The notes: generated from the letters alone by a model not told the origin. A stretch of DNA of 36,883 nucleotides from an uncultured Methanomicrobiales archaeon (GCA_903819595.1 CAIJED010000226.1:1-36883), one strand, 5' to 3'. Counted from the stretch's first letter, positions 25,074-34,621 are shown. Numbers and translations: made by a program.

Positions 25074-25710
25074 TTACCCGTTGAAATTATGGTAGTCATA
25101 GCAGTTACGGATAAACTCCTGCTTCCGGTGTGCACTCGCGTTCAGCGGAGGTTTGAGGTACCCGACCTCCGGGGTCTGCAGGGCCGGGCAGAACGGGCAG
25201 AGGGCCGCATCGACATCGTTTGCTTTCTCCCGGACCGGGCAATAGTACGCCCCGTCGATGACTTCCACCGTGTCCCCGCCTGGAAACGACATCCCGACCG
25301 GGTGTCCGGGGAGTCCCTGCACGAACATGCAGAACCCTGCGAGCAGGTATTTTAAGAACTGAAGTCTGACCTCATCCTCCCCCCCCGGACGAGCACTGTG
25401 CCGCGACCATCTTCCAGTAATCACCGGTATCCGTCGCAAGGAACTCCCTCATACGGGTGAAATTTTTCAGTTCCTGCATTCGCCGGAGGGCCTGGTAAGT
25501 CCCGTGAAGGTGGCCGGTGATCGCCTCATTGAGGTTTTCCCGATATTCAGGGCTGATGTCCTGGACCATACCAGAGAAATTCCACCGAATCTGCTGGAGG
25601 TCGTTTGGTGAGTATGTCATAACGATGGCGACAATGGCCTGCCCGATCTCCCCGTTCGTCTTTTTCGACCAGAGTGCTGAGCATTCACGTCCGATCTGTC
25701 TGCGGTCCAT
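25074..25710 (-). pseudogene. DUF2115 (UPF0305) protein, frameshifted at a run of eight G
   Basis: Two minus-strand frames make one protein. From ATG 25710 (GGAG 8 bases upstream) frame 1 runs through FLATDTGDYWKMVAAQCSS into a G8 run (25379-25386) and stops; frame 2 continues EDEVRLQFLKYLLAGFCMFV to TAA at 25074. Seven G instead of eight would give a continuous 211-residue product. The HPVGMSFPGG, YYCPVREKANDV and CPFCPALQ segments are typical of DUF2115, a methanogen protein family of unknown function. The run may be a sequencing error, a real loss of function, or phase-variable slippage. Confidence 0.75.
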
Positions 25711-25862
25711 AAAGGTAACTCCGTGTAGGGGGAAGTGGCATATTCTATTGAGCCAATTTCTCCCAAGTCTGATATGTGATCATTGGATCCTACTGGTTTT
25801 CAGGTACACCAGAAATAGTGGTCCGTTCCGCCCCATAAAAGAAATGCAGAATAATGATGTGG

Positions 25863-26180
25863 TTATGATAATACCGCGGTATGTTTCCCGGTTACTTCGT
25901 AGACTGTTAATTCTGTGGGTGCGGTCATCCACGCGGCCGATTTTGAAAAATGTTCCTTCATGTGCGGGGTGGCGAGATGATCATCAAGGTGTTTCCGGCT
26001 CTCCCACTCTTCACAAAAAATGAACTGCCCATCATGGAACGTATCTGAATGGAGTTCATACCGGGTACATCCGGGTTCTGACAGGACCAGGGGGATAATC
26101 CGGGCCACCTGGTCCGTAAAGGTCTGGCAATGGTCCGGGTGAACATAACACCTGGCTGCAACAAGTAACATACCTACCAT
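25863..26180 (-). CDS. Antibiotic-biosynthesis-monooxygenase-type (ABM) domain protein
   Basis: 105 residues with the dimeric ferredoxin-like ABM fold: MLLVAARCYVHPDHCQTFTDQVARII, SEPGCTRYELHSDTFHDGQFIFCEEWES, HLATPHMKEHF. Such domains bind or oxidise small quinone- or heme-like ligands; the substrate here is unknown. An ATG three codons downstream (26171) would give the more usual N terminus. CCTATATGG just before the ATG may be a TATA box, giving a nearly leaderless transcript. Confidence 0.85.
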   Translation of the reverse strand: MVGMLLVAARCYVHPDHCQTFTDQVARIIPLVLSEPGCTRYELHSDTFHDGQFIFCEEWESRKHLDDHLATPHMKEHFSKSAAWMTAPTELTVYEVTGKHTAVLS

Positions 26181-26352
26181 ATAGGATTCAATTCAGGAAA
26201 AAGTACCTGATTCCTGCAGGGGCAATAGAAAAATGACCCAAAATGGGCCGGCACCCAAAACAAGAATAGATCCTTCCTGTCCATATCGGTTTTCGGTGAG
26301 CGACCAACATCCGGCCCGAAGAAATCGGGATCCTCCCGCCATAGTAAGGTGA

Positions 26353-27339
26353 TTACTGTTTCATTTTGTCCTGAAGTTTAGCCCGGCTCGCCACAATATC
26401 CGGTTGATCGGGCATGATCAGAAGCGCCTTGTCATACGAAGCAAGGGCATCGACATTCCGGTCCAGCTCATGAAGGGCGTTTCCGCGGTTAAACCATGCA
26501 GCGACATCATCGGGGTCCAACTCGATCGCTTTGTCGAAAGACTCGATTGCGTTCTCGTACTGTTCAAGATTGGCAAGGACAATGCCGCGGTTATTCCAGG
26601 TAGGGGAACTGGATACGTCATATTCGAGTGACTTGTCGTAGGATTCGACGGCCTCTTCATAGCGCCCGAGTCCGTCAAGCGCAATACCCCGGTTGCTCCA
26701 TGCCCCGGAATGATCGGGTAGGATTTCGAGGGTTTTTTCAAAGGATTCCAGCGCTTCTTCATATCGTTCGAGCCCGTCAAGCGCGATACCCCGGTCATTC
26801 CACGTTTCGGCATCATCGGGGTCTGTTTTGAGAGCCTTGTCGTAGGATTCGACGGCCTCTTCACAGCGCCCGAGTCCATCAAGTGCGTAACCGCGGTTGC
26901 ACCATAAAGTGGGATCATCGGGGTCGATTTTAACCGCATGATCGTAAGATTCGACACCCTCTTCATAACGGTCGAGTTTTACCTGCACGAGACCCAGGTT
27001 GTTCCAGGCGGCAGATTTACCGGGGTTGATTTTGATCGCTTTATGATAGGATTCGATGGCCTCATCGTTCCTTTCGAGTTGGTCCAGGGCGAGACCGCGG
27101 CTGTTCCAGGCGATGTATGAATCGGAATCGGTTTCGAGTGCCTTGTCAAAGGATTCGATGGCTTCTTCATGCCGTTCAAGTTCATTCAGCGCGGTACCGC
27201 GGTATAACCATGCAATGGATAAACCGGGATCGGCAGCAATCGCCTGATCGTATGAGTGGACGGCCTCATCATACTGACCATTATTGTAAAAATCTACACC
27301 TTCGTTTATATACAGGATCTGTTTTGGTAACTTTTTCAT
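26353..27339 (-). CDS. TPR-repeat protein (nine repeats)
   Basis: 328 residues made of about nine tandem 34-residue tetratricopeptide repeats, recognisable by the recurring (A/T)W-x-N-R-G-x-A-L-x-x-L-x-R-Y-E-E-A-x-E-S-Y/F-D-K-A-L-x-x-D-P-D-D. They start near residue 8 and fill the protein, ending QDKMKQ. No enzyme domain, signal or membrane helix, so it is a protein-binding scaffold. The repeats are also similar at DNA level, about 102 bp apart. Start is ATG 27339 with a weak CAGG upstream; ATG/GTG near 27378 is less likely. Partner unknown. Confidence 0.9.
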   Translation of the reverse strand: MKKLPKQILYINEGVDFYNNGQYDEAVHSYDQAIAADPGLSIAWLYRGTALNELERHEEAIESFDKALETDSDSYIAWNSRGLALDQLERNDEAIESYHKAIKINPGKSAAWNNLGLVQVKLDRYEEGVESYDHAVKIDPDDPTLWCNRGYALDGLGRCEEAVESYDKALKTDPDDAETWNDRGIALDGLERYEEALESFEKTLEILPDHSGAWSNRGIALDGLGRYEEAVESYDKSLEYDVSSSPTWNNRGIVLANLEQYENAIESFDKAIELDPDDVAAWFNRGNALHELDRNVDALASYDKALLIMPDQPDIVASRAKLQDKMKQ

Positions 27340-27987
27340 GATCTGCCTGAACTGTGATAGAACAATGCAGTACATCACCGTTTCGATCTGTTATCTGTTA
27401 TGGTCAGGACATTCAGCGAGCAGTCTCCTGGGAAATGCCATTGTTACGATACCCGGGAATTAGTAACCCCGGCAATTCATTGTACACCAGGTTTAGCTGA
27501 TCAATTCTCACAAGCGCGTACTATCATACCACCATCTTCGCGTCAGCCTCTCTCCTGACCGTTTAAATCGCCCGCGTTTGCCTCATTTCCATCTCAAGTT
27601 CAGAATCCTGCTGTTATAGCGATTTCATCCAAATTCAAACCAAAATATGCCCTATTCTGGTCCTGTCATGATCAGGATCATGGAAAGGCCACATATTAGC
27701 CCTGGAACCGTCAGGGGGGGCCGGTCCTGAGGCTCCTGGCATTTCTGGTCTGCTGATAACGTGGCTCCTGTTGCTACGGCATATCTTTCGGACCTTGCAA
27801 CTGTGATTGCCACTGATGGAAGGATCTGCAGGGGGTGCTCTTTATTTTCAATTCGGATCATCGGCCTGAAAAATTCATCACAACCATTTTGATCCATTCA
27901 TACCAATAGTACTCACAATGGTCTGGTGGTATGTAGGAATACCTCATATGTTGAAAATTTCCGGATCTCCGGTAACATTATTGGTCT
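27340..27987. other. Divergent gap before histidine kinase
   Basis: 648 bases with one weak coding-like minus-strand frame (27652-27897). No terminator or clear promoter stands out, though AT-rich sequence (27945-27965) precedes the kinase. Confidence 0.4.
27652..27897 (-). pseudogene. Possible decayed coding fragment, 81 codons
   Basis: The frame MDQNGCDEFFRPMIRIENKEHPLQILPSVAITVARSERYAV... has protein-like composition in its first 55 codons, and the FRPMIRIENKE...LQILPSVAITV part weakly recalls the end of a diguanylate-cyclase-type domain. That resemblance is not reliable. The last 25 codons look random. No good ribosome-binding site is seen. Confidence 0.25.
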
Positions 27988-29748
27988 GTGGCATATTCGG
28001 ACGTAACTGAAGCAGGTGGTCCCTTGATCTTTTTTACTGCATTCGTCGCCTTCTGTCTCTTTTCATCGTTCATGACCCTGGCCCTCGGTATCTATGTATT
28101 CGCAAAAAATCCGAAATCGACGGTCCACCAACTGTTTCTCCTCATTATGCTGTCGGCAACATACTGGGCATTCGGGGAGTATTCTCTCTGGCAGGCCCCT
28201 GACTACAACGCATTCCTGTTCTGGCTGAAGGTGAGCTCTTTCTGGCCGTTAACCTGTGCGTTCACGCTCCATTTCATCCTCTCATGTACCGGTAGTACGC
28301 ACCCGGGCAGGAAATGGTCACAGGTAGGGCTCGCATTCATCTATGCCCCTGCGGTCATTTTTGCATTCGCCGAGATCGGATCCTCCATGGTCCATACCGT
28401 GCAATTCCTGCCCGGGACCGGGTTTGTATATGAACCCGTCGTGGGAAGCCTGGTCTACCTGGCAGAGACGGCATACATCCTGATCCTTATGGGTGCGTCA
28501 GTCCTTGTTGCCGTTTCTTCATGGTGGAGGGCAGAACGGGAAATGTACAGGCGCCAGTACCGGCTGCTCACTGCCGCCCTCGTGGTGGTCATCTGTTTTG
28601 GCACACTGTCCGGGGTGCTATTGCCGTTCTTCGGGATCTACCTCCCCAACCTGGTATTTATCGGGATTGTCCTGTTTTCTCTGATCATCACGTATGCGAT
28701 CCAGCGGTACGAACTGTTTACCCTGAGTCCCTGGACCGCCGCCCTGGATATTGTCAGGACCCTCCCGGACGGGCTGATCATCGTGGATATGGAAGGACGG
28801 ATCATCATGACAAACGCAGTCGCGACTTCCATATTGAATGTGAAAGAGGAGGGCCTTACCGGACACCGGATGGAGGAGTTCATTTCAGACCGGGAGGTCT
28901 CAATGATCTGGCAAGAACTCCTGGAAAACGGGCATCTGTCAGATATGGAGTTCTCCACCGGAGAAGAGAACGGAAAAGTAGTAAGCGTCGCAGGCACTCT
29001 TATCCGGGACCCCATGGGGGAGCCTGCCGGGGCAGTCCTGATCCTCCGGGATATCACGCGTCGGAAAGAGTCAGAACAGACCCTGCGGCTGGCGAACGAG
29101 AAACTTTCACTCATGACGCGGCTGACACGTCATGATATTACCAATCTGGTTACCGCACTCTGGGGCTACCTCGAACTCATGAAAGATCATCGGGCAGATC
29201 CTGGTGGAGAAGACTACCTCGATCGTTGCCTGGACCTGACAGAGAAGATCACCCGTCACCTCCGTTTCTCCAGGGATTTCCAGGACATTGGTGTCTACAA
29301 ACCTGGCTGGCAGTCGCTCAGAACAATGTTTTCAAAGGCGATCAAAGACCTTCACTGCGTGGACATCGAAATTATGACGGAAATTGACCCGGTTTGTGTC
29401 TATGCCGACCCACTCGCCTACAAGGTCCTCTATAATGTGCTTGAAAATGCCATCCGGCACGGTGGACACGTCACGCGAATTACTATCTCCACCCGGGAGA
29501 CCGATCAGGGGTGCATCGCCCTGTTGATCGAGGATAATGGTATCGGCGTTAAGTATGAGGTCAAGGAGAAGATATTCGAGCACGGGTTTGGGGACCACAC
29601 CGGAATCGGTCTTTCCCTCTCACGGGAGATTTTAGCGATCACCGGGATCTCCATCACGGAAACGGGTGAGCCTGGAAAGGGGGCCAGGTTTGAGGTCAGC
29701 ATCCCGGCGAGGGCCTGGAAAAAGCAAAAAGACAAAGTTGAGAAATGA
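27988..29748 (+). CDS. Membrane histidine kinase (7TM-PAS-HATPase)
   Basis: 586 residues from a GTG start. The first 245 residues hold about seven membrane helices of the histidine-kinase 7TM type, a likely sensor for a membrane-soluble or outer ligand. A PAS domain (about 255-370: LPDGLIIVDMEGRIIMTNAVATSILN) follows. The phosphorylated histidine is H382 (LTRHDITNLVTALWGYLEL), a typical archaeal H-box. N-box N487 (NVLENAIRHG), G1 D516 (IEDNGIGV) and G2 (GDHTGIGLSLSRE) complete the ATPase domain. No receiver gene is next to it; it might signal to the receiver-GAF protein, which is inference. Confidence 0.92.
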   Translation: MAYSDVTEAGGPLIFFTAFVAFCLFSSFMTLALGIYVFAKNPKSTVHQLFLLIMLSATYWAFGEYSLWQAPDYNAFLFWLKVSSFWPLTCAFTLHFILSCTGSTHPGRKWSQVGLAFIYAPAVIFAFAEIGSSMVHTVQFLPGTGFVYEPVVGSLVYLAETAYILILMGASVLVAVSSWWRAEREMYRRQYRLLTAALVVVICFGTLSGVLLPFFGIYLPNLVFIGIVLFSLIITYAIQRYELFTLSPWTAALDIVRTLPDGLIIVDMEGRIIMTNAVATSILNVKEEGLTGHRMEEFISDREVSMIWQELLENGHLSDMEFSTGEENGKVVSVAGTLIRDPMGEPAGAVLILRDITRRKESEQTLRLANEKLSLMTRLTRHDITNLVTALWGYLELMKDHRADPGGEDYLDRCLDLTEKITRHLRFSRDFQDIGVYKPGWQSLRTMFSKAIKDLHCVDIEIMTEIDPVCVYADPLAYKVLYNVLENAIRHGGHVTRITISTRETDQGCIALLIEDNGIGVKYEVKEKIFEHGFGDHTGIGLSLSREILAITGISITETGEPGKGARFEVSIPARAWKKQKDKVEK

Positions 29749-29958
29749 GGCCATTTTGGAATTGAAGATCCCGGTTGCGTGGGGCCCCTCACCCGGACAA
29801 GAAGAAAAAAATGGAGCATTATTGGCAGGACATGGGCCAGGATGACACTGGCTTTTGTCATTTCATTCATTTTCCCCAGCCATTCTAAAGAGCGCCGTAG
29901 TAGAGAAACAGGTGAAGATCCATTCATCGATAAAAAAAGGGAAAGCCAACCGGGATGG

Positions 29959-32055
29959 TCAGTTCGCCTGCGACACGTTAATACCGAGACGCTGGTATAA
30001 TACCCCCACACCCGGTTTTGTCCCTAGGAAATTATAGAGGAGGGTGTTCCCGTTTTCCATGTTGCCTTTAGAAAGGATCTCCTGCCGGAATTTCATTCCC
30101 AGGGTCTGGTTCGTCATCCCGTCCCTCTTGAATTCATTGACGATATTGAGTGCATATACCTTCGACCAGAGATACCCGTAATACCCTGCATCGTAACCGC
30201 CCATGAGATGGCCGAACGAGGCGGGCTGGTGTGTCCCCGCAAGGGGTTTCATTCCCTTTATCTCCTCGTATGTCCGGAACCAGACTTCCGTCGTATTGAC
30301 CGGCCCATCGGCAGAGTGGAACCTCATGTCCTCCAGTGCGTAGGCCAGCTGACCGCTGTAATAACTCCCGATTCCAACATCCCTGGCTGCGATGACCCGG
30401 GTGAGGAGTTCCACCGGGATCTTCCGGGAGGTATTCGTATAGTGGCCCGAGAGTGATTCCAGGACCTTGGGGTCCCACACCCATTCCTCCAGTGTCTGCG
30501 AGGGGGTTTCTACGAAATCCTGCTCGACGCTCGTCCCTGAAAGAGTGCCGTAGGGTGCCCTGGTCAGGAGGTCATGCATCGCGTGGCCCGTCTCGTGGAA
30601 CATCGTTTGCATTTCATCAGGGGTCAGGAGGGAGGGAGTATCGCCGTTTGGGGCGTGGAAATTCCCCATAATCGAAACCACTGGGACTGTATACGTGCCA
30701 TTCTTCATCCTCCCCTTCTGAAGGGTGGACTCGGCGAAATGCCCGTACTTCCCGTCCCGGGGGTAGGGGTCAAGATACAGGTATCCTATTGTCGAATTGT
30801 CGGATTGGTTACTGACGCGGTAGAGCCATACTTCCGATGACCAGACCGGGGCACCGTTCACCTTATCGAACCGGATCCCGAACAGGGTCCCATATGTCGA
30901 GAACAAGCCTTGCAGGACACCGTCCAGGGGGAAGTACTCCCTGACTTCATCGACATCGTAGGTATACTTCTCCTTCCGTTGTTTCTCCTGCAGGTACACG
31001 ATATCCCATGGGTCGACAGCGATTGCTTTCGGATCGAGGCTTTTCCTGATAGCGAGAAGGCCACCCAGCTCGTCACGGTTCTTTTCAACAAGTGGCCCTT
31101 TCATGGCAGAGAGAAATGCCATCACCGTGCTGGTATTCTCTGCCATCCTGCCGTCCAACTGGTAATCAGCCCAGGTTTTATACCCCATTTCCCGTGCGAT
31201 CTGCTCGCGAAGGACGATCGCTTCTTCCAGGAGGGAGATGTTCGTTTCAGCCTGGCGGTTCAGGTCAGTGGCATACATTTTCTTTCGGGTCTCATTGTTC
31301 TCTGCATACGTCATCACTGCGAGGTAATCCGGGTATTTCAGGGTGAGAATGTAGGTACTCCGGTTTGTCATGTTGAACGTGGCAAGTGATGAGGCCGGGA
31401 CACCATTCAGCTCTTCTGCAGTGAACTCAAGCGTGGTATTGTCGTTATTTAAGTTGGCCGTGAACTGTGACTCCAGCCCGCTCAGGTCTGTCTTCAATGC
31501 CCTGACCCGTGCAAGCCGGTCCTCTGGCAGGTTAAGCCCGTTGTGTTCAAAATTCCTGATGGTCACATTGTAGAGGCGCGATTCATCAGTGTTCCGTGGG
31601 ACCTGGCCCTTCATGGCATTATACAGGTCACGCCGGGTATACATGTCAGTTAAGAAGATGCTGGTTGCCTGTTCGGTTGCCATACCTTCCGCAGAGATTC
31701 CAGGATCCGGGTAGACATACCCCATTAGGATGAGCGGCTGGACGGTGTCCATGTAATCGGTTGTCACGCCGTCGAATGCAAGGAGCGTGTTTTCGAAGGT
31801 GCGTTGTCCAGGCGGAATGGCAGCAATCCTATTGAGAGAGGCATTGACCTGCTCTATTGCCGTGGTGTTAATCCGCGTAATTTCACCCGGAGCATAGTGT
31901 GCCTGGATTGGCCCAACAGAATTTGGGGTGACGTTCACAGGCGGGATAGTCGGCGCGCTGTTCTGTAGGCATCCTGCCACGAGAATGATGATTACAAGGA
32001 GGGCCACCACCGGCACGAGGGAATACAGGAGCATTACGGGAGGTTTTGCAGGCAT
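29959..32055 (-). CDS. Exported M3-family (thimet oligopeptidase-like) lipoprotein
   Basis: 698 residues. N-terminal hydrophobic segment (about 8-28) and VAGC with Cys29 mark a lipoprotein, so it should cleave peptides outside the cell. The zinc site is HETGH (H487, E488, H491), and E516 in DFVETPSQTLEEW is the likely third ligand. FHAPNGDTPSLL and the C-terminal FGHLMGGYDAGYYGYLWSKVYA segment (substrate-binding His/Tyr) are standard for M3 peptidases. Most M3 members are cytoplasmic, so a lipoprotein signal is noteworthy. Start is ATG 32055; there is no obvious ribosome-binding site. Convergent with the kinase gene. Confidence 0.92.
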   Translation of the reverse strand: MPAKPPVMLLYSLVPVVALLVIIILVAGCLQNSAPTIPPVNVTPNSVGPIQAHYAPGEITRINTTAIEQVNASLNRIAAIPPGQRTFENTLLAFDGVTTDYMDTVQPLILMGYVYPDPGISAEGMATEQATSIFLTDMYTRRDLYNAMKGQVPRNTDESRLYNVTIRNFEHNGLNLPEDRLARVRALKTDLSGLESQFTANLNNDNTTLEFTAEELNGVPASSLATFNMTNRSTYILTLKYPDYLAVMTYAENNETRKKMYATDLNRQAETNISLLEEAIVLREQIAREMGYKTWADYQLDGRMAENTSTVMAFLSAMKGPLVEKNRDELGGLLAIRKSLDPKAIAVDPWDIVYLQEKQRKEKYTYDVDEVREYFPLDGVLQGLFSTYGTLFGIRFDKVNGAPVWSSEVWLYRVSNQSDNSTIGYLYLDPYPRDGKYGHFAESTLQKGRMKNGTYTVPVVSIMGNFHAPNGDTPSLLTPDEMQTMFHETGHAMHDLLTRAPYGTLSGTSVEQDFVETPSQTLEEWVWDPKVLESLSGHYTNTSRKIPVELLTRVIAARDVGIGSYYSGQLAYALEDMRFHSADGPVNTTEVWFRTYEEIKGMKPLAGTHQPASFGHLMGGYDAGYYGYLWSKVYALNIVNEFKRDGMTNQTLGMKFRQEILSKGNMENGNTLLYNFLGTKPGVGVLYQRLGINVSQAN

Positions 32056-32357
32056 GAGGATCAGATACTACTCCCTCTGGTGTGATGGAAAATAATCCCT
32101 CTGTTGTGTTATCATCACCCCACTCCTGCAGATGTGGCAGAAATGGCCCAAATGACCCCTTACCGATCTCCTGGCGGACCAGGTTGCCCCTCAACGGCTG
32201 TTCTGTCCAGACGAACTCTTCTGCGAAACCTGCCTACGGTAAAAATGGTCGGGAGATTCGAAGGGCTTCTCATTTCCCCTGTCATCCGGCTCCGTTCAGT
32301 TTATGCCATGCGGCACTAACACTTGAATAAATTAAAAAAATCTACCGGAGCAAACTG
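32056..32357. other. Divergent promoter region
   Basis: 302 bases between the M3 peptidase and CMD genes. TGAATAAATTAAA at about 32323-32335 is the probable TATA box of the CMD operon. Nothing else is recognised. Confidence 0.45.
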
Positions 32358-32783
32358 ATGAACATCGAGAACCAGAAAGCATGTGATGATTTCCTTTCCA
32401 ATGCAGATGCAATCAGCGATGATATCCTGGCCGAAACTAATGAGATGCTGGGGACCATGCCGTTCATCCTGCCAGTCCTCAGGGAAAGATCCGAATATTT
32501 TGCCCTCTCTTCGCTCGCGGATGAGATGGTCTGCCGGCCGAAGCACCTGTCCCCGAAGACTGCTGAGCTGGTGGCACTGGCCGCAGCTGCAGGAACGGGT
32601 GCAGAATTCTGCATGAAAGTACATATCGGAGCTGCAGCAAAAGAGGGGGCCAGCCGGGATGAGATTTACGATACGATCCTGATCGCGGCACTTGTCGGGA
32701 AGACCCGTGTCCTCGCACCGGCACTCCGTGAGCTGTGCGAAGTATATCCCCTGGATACCACAGGTGAACAGGGACCACGATGA
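32358..32783 (+). CDS. Carboxymuconolactone-decarboxylase-family (AhpD-like) protein
   Basis: 141 residues of the all-helical CMD fold: FALSSLADEMVCRPKHLSPKTAELVALAAAAG, then TGAEFCMKVHIGAAAKEGASRDEIYDTILIAALV. AhpD relatives use a CxxCxxxH site for peroxide or disulphide reduction; here the first Cys of that site is Ala and only Cys84-x3-His88 remains, so AhpD-type activity is unlikely. Start ATG 32358 has GGAG 7 bases upstream. The stop overlaps the ATG of the amidohydrolase gene (ATGA), so they form an operon and probably share a pathway. Confidence 0.88.
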   Translation: MNIENQKACDDFLSNADAISDDILAETNEMLGTMPFILPVLRERSEYFALSSLADEMVCRPKHLSPKTAELVALAAAAGTGAEFCMKVHIGAAAKEGASRDEIYDTILIAALVGKTRVLAPALRELCEVYPLDTTGEQGPR

Positions 32784-34041
32784 GACCAATCCTCATCCGT
32801 GCCGGGAATTTCTGGGACGGGATATCAAAAAAATCTCTCGGGCCCCGGGAGATCCTGGTCATTGGAGAGACTATTGCGGAGATCGGAACAACCGTCAGCG
32901 AGCCGGCAGGAGCAGAGATTATCGATCTTTCTGGTCATACGGTCACGCCCGGGTTCATCGACTGCCATGTCCACCTCACTCTCCGACCTGAGCTGCTCGG
33001 CAGTTTCTGGAGTTATTCGCCCTCTTATTAGGCCCTTCTCGGTGCAAAAGCGCTCAAAAAACTTCTCATGAATAGTTTTACTACTGCACGGAACTGCGGG
33101 GATATGGACCCCCATGGGTTTACGGTCTGTGACCTTATAAACTGGCCACCGAACGGGGGTTCATCCCAGGTTCACGGCTGGTCTGCTCAGGTTACATGAT
33201 CTCCTCCCCGGGAGGCCATATGAATGCAATGCTCTCGCTTGCCCCGGATAGTCGCCCATGGGAGAACGGCCTTGCAGACGGATCGGATGAGATCCGTAAA
33301 GTGGTACGGAACGAGATAAAACACGGTGCCGAGTGGGTGAAATATGCTGCATCGGGTGGCTTCTCCACCGCGGGCGATGACCCCACGCAGGTCACCTATA
33401 CCCAGGAGGAGATGGATGTGCTTGTTGCAGCAGCCAGGGATTTCAACAGGCCCGTGGCGGTCCAAGTCTTTGGGGACGAGGTGATTAAAAGGTCGGTCCT
33501 TGCCGGGGTAAGATCTGTTGAGCATGGGAGCATGGTCTCGAAAGCAACTGTATCGCTCATGGAGGAGAAAGGCGTGTATCTCGTCCCAATGATGCTCATG
33601 GCGACACACCCTGCCCGGATGGCTGATGATGATACCGTATGGCAGGCACTCGGTTCCCCGCCGCATATGCGGGTAAAAGTGCGGAAATATCGTGATGCTC
33701 TCGTTGACGGTGCAAAGAACATCGCATTGAGTGGCGTGAATATAGCGTTCGGGACTGACCTCGGCATCTTCTCGTATGGATTGAACGGTGCCGGGGAGTT
33801 CCAGGAGATGGTAAAGAATGGAATTACCCCGGAACGGGCGTTAAGGGCGGCAACGAGCGTGGCAGCAGAGCTCCTGCAGCGGGATGACATCGGGATCCTT
33901 CTGCCCGCTCGAAACGCAGATATTATCGCCATGCCGGCCGACCCGTTCGACGATATCACGGCTACGGAAAGAGTGGATTTTGTGATGAAAGGGGGGACAG
34001 TCGTCCGTAGAAATGGAGTTCCCCTGGTGGAGTCTTTCTGA
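32780..34041 (+). pseudogene. Amidohydrolase gene broken by an amber codon and a frameshift
   Basis: The frame starts at ATG 32780, overlapping the CMD stop, with PGFIDCHVHL (H63, H65 of the metal-binding HxH). An in-frame TAG (33029-33031) interrupts it at codon 84; the same frame resumes with ALLGAKALKKLL and TTARNCGDMDPHG up to about 33136. There one base is missing, and the frame from ERGFIPGSRLVCSGYM continues through ISSPGGHMNAM, KYAASGGFS, SVEHGSM and a Asp-containing FGTDLG to TGA 34039. The restored protein of about 420 residues is an M38 amidohydrolase (imidazolonepropionase/prolidase-like). It is not functional as read unless TAG is read through and the frame corrected. Confidence 0.82.
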
Positions 34042-34136
34042 CGGGAGGGGGAAAACTACCCTGGCTCCTTTCTCTCTAACCTTTGGGGCTGCCTTTTTTC
34101 CTCGTATCCTGGCTTCGATATCCAGGGTGTGAAATG

Positions 34137-34145
34137 TATTTATAC
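34137..34145 (+). promoter_or_regulatory. TATA box of zinc-ribbon protein gene
   Basis: TATTTATAC, about 60 bases before ATG 34203, implying a leader of about 35 bases. Confidence 0.45.
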
Positions 34146-34202
34146 TGCAATCGACAGTCTCTTTTACAAGATCATACGCCGGACTGGGAGTTGGAAACCA
34201 AA

Positions 34203-34598
34203 ATGACAAACGATAATAATTTTAAGGCTGACAAAGCCGCATATGATGCGGCAAATGCCTCAGCGCATACCCTGTCAAAAGATGCAGGTGTGAAGGGACA
34301 GAAAGGTTCGGATGAAGAGAAAACCGATATCCACAAGTCTGGTACCGGAGATTCAAAGATTGGATCGCATACCGCCGGGGGAGATGGAACGAAGGCCCGG
34401 GTGGACTATACCTGCCCCCAGTGTGGAAAAACCAGCCTTCACACCGAATTCCCTGACCAGTATGAAACATGGGTCAAATGTCAGTCATGCGGATTTTTTA
34501 TGGGGATGAGTCATGATGACTGGCACCGCATCGCGAACAGTCCCAATATCAATGAAAAAATCAGGAGGATGGCGGGTAAACAGGGAAAACTGACTTAG
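34203..34598 (+). CDS. 131-residue protein with C-terminal zinc ribbon
   Basis: The first half is polar and probably disordered (ADKAAYDAANASAHTLSKDAG then Gly/Ser/Asp/Lys-rich, to about residue 60). A zinc ribbon follows: CPQC (about 70-73) and CQSC (about 94-97), with GKTSLHTEFPDQYETWVK between. It ends with a helical tail INEKIRRMAGKQGK. Function unknown; such ribbons bind nucleic acids or proteins. ATG 34203 is chosen for the GGAGTTGG upstream and the TATA box at 34137. Confidence 0.72.
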   Translation: MTNDNNFKADKAAYDAANASAHTLSKDAGVKGQKGSDEEKTDIHKSGTGDSKIGSHTAGGDGTKARVDYTCPQCGKTSLHTEFPDQYETWVKCQSCGFFMGMSHDDWHRIANSPNINEKIRRMAGKQGKLT

Positions 34599-34621
34599 TG
34601 CAGGTCCGTAAAAGGGATACC

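Noticed and set aside
26353-27339. Periodic DNA repeats as a CRISPR-like array
   Set aside because: The period is the 102-bp TPR codon repeat within one gene; no identical spaced repeats typical of CRISPR.
33029-33031. TAG as proof of pyrrolysine use
   Set aside because: A second, unrelated frame break in the same gene and the host's apparent order make pseudogene decay the simpler reading.
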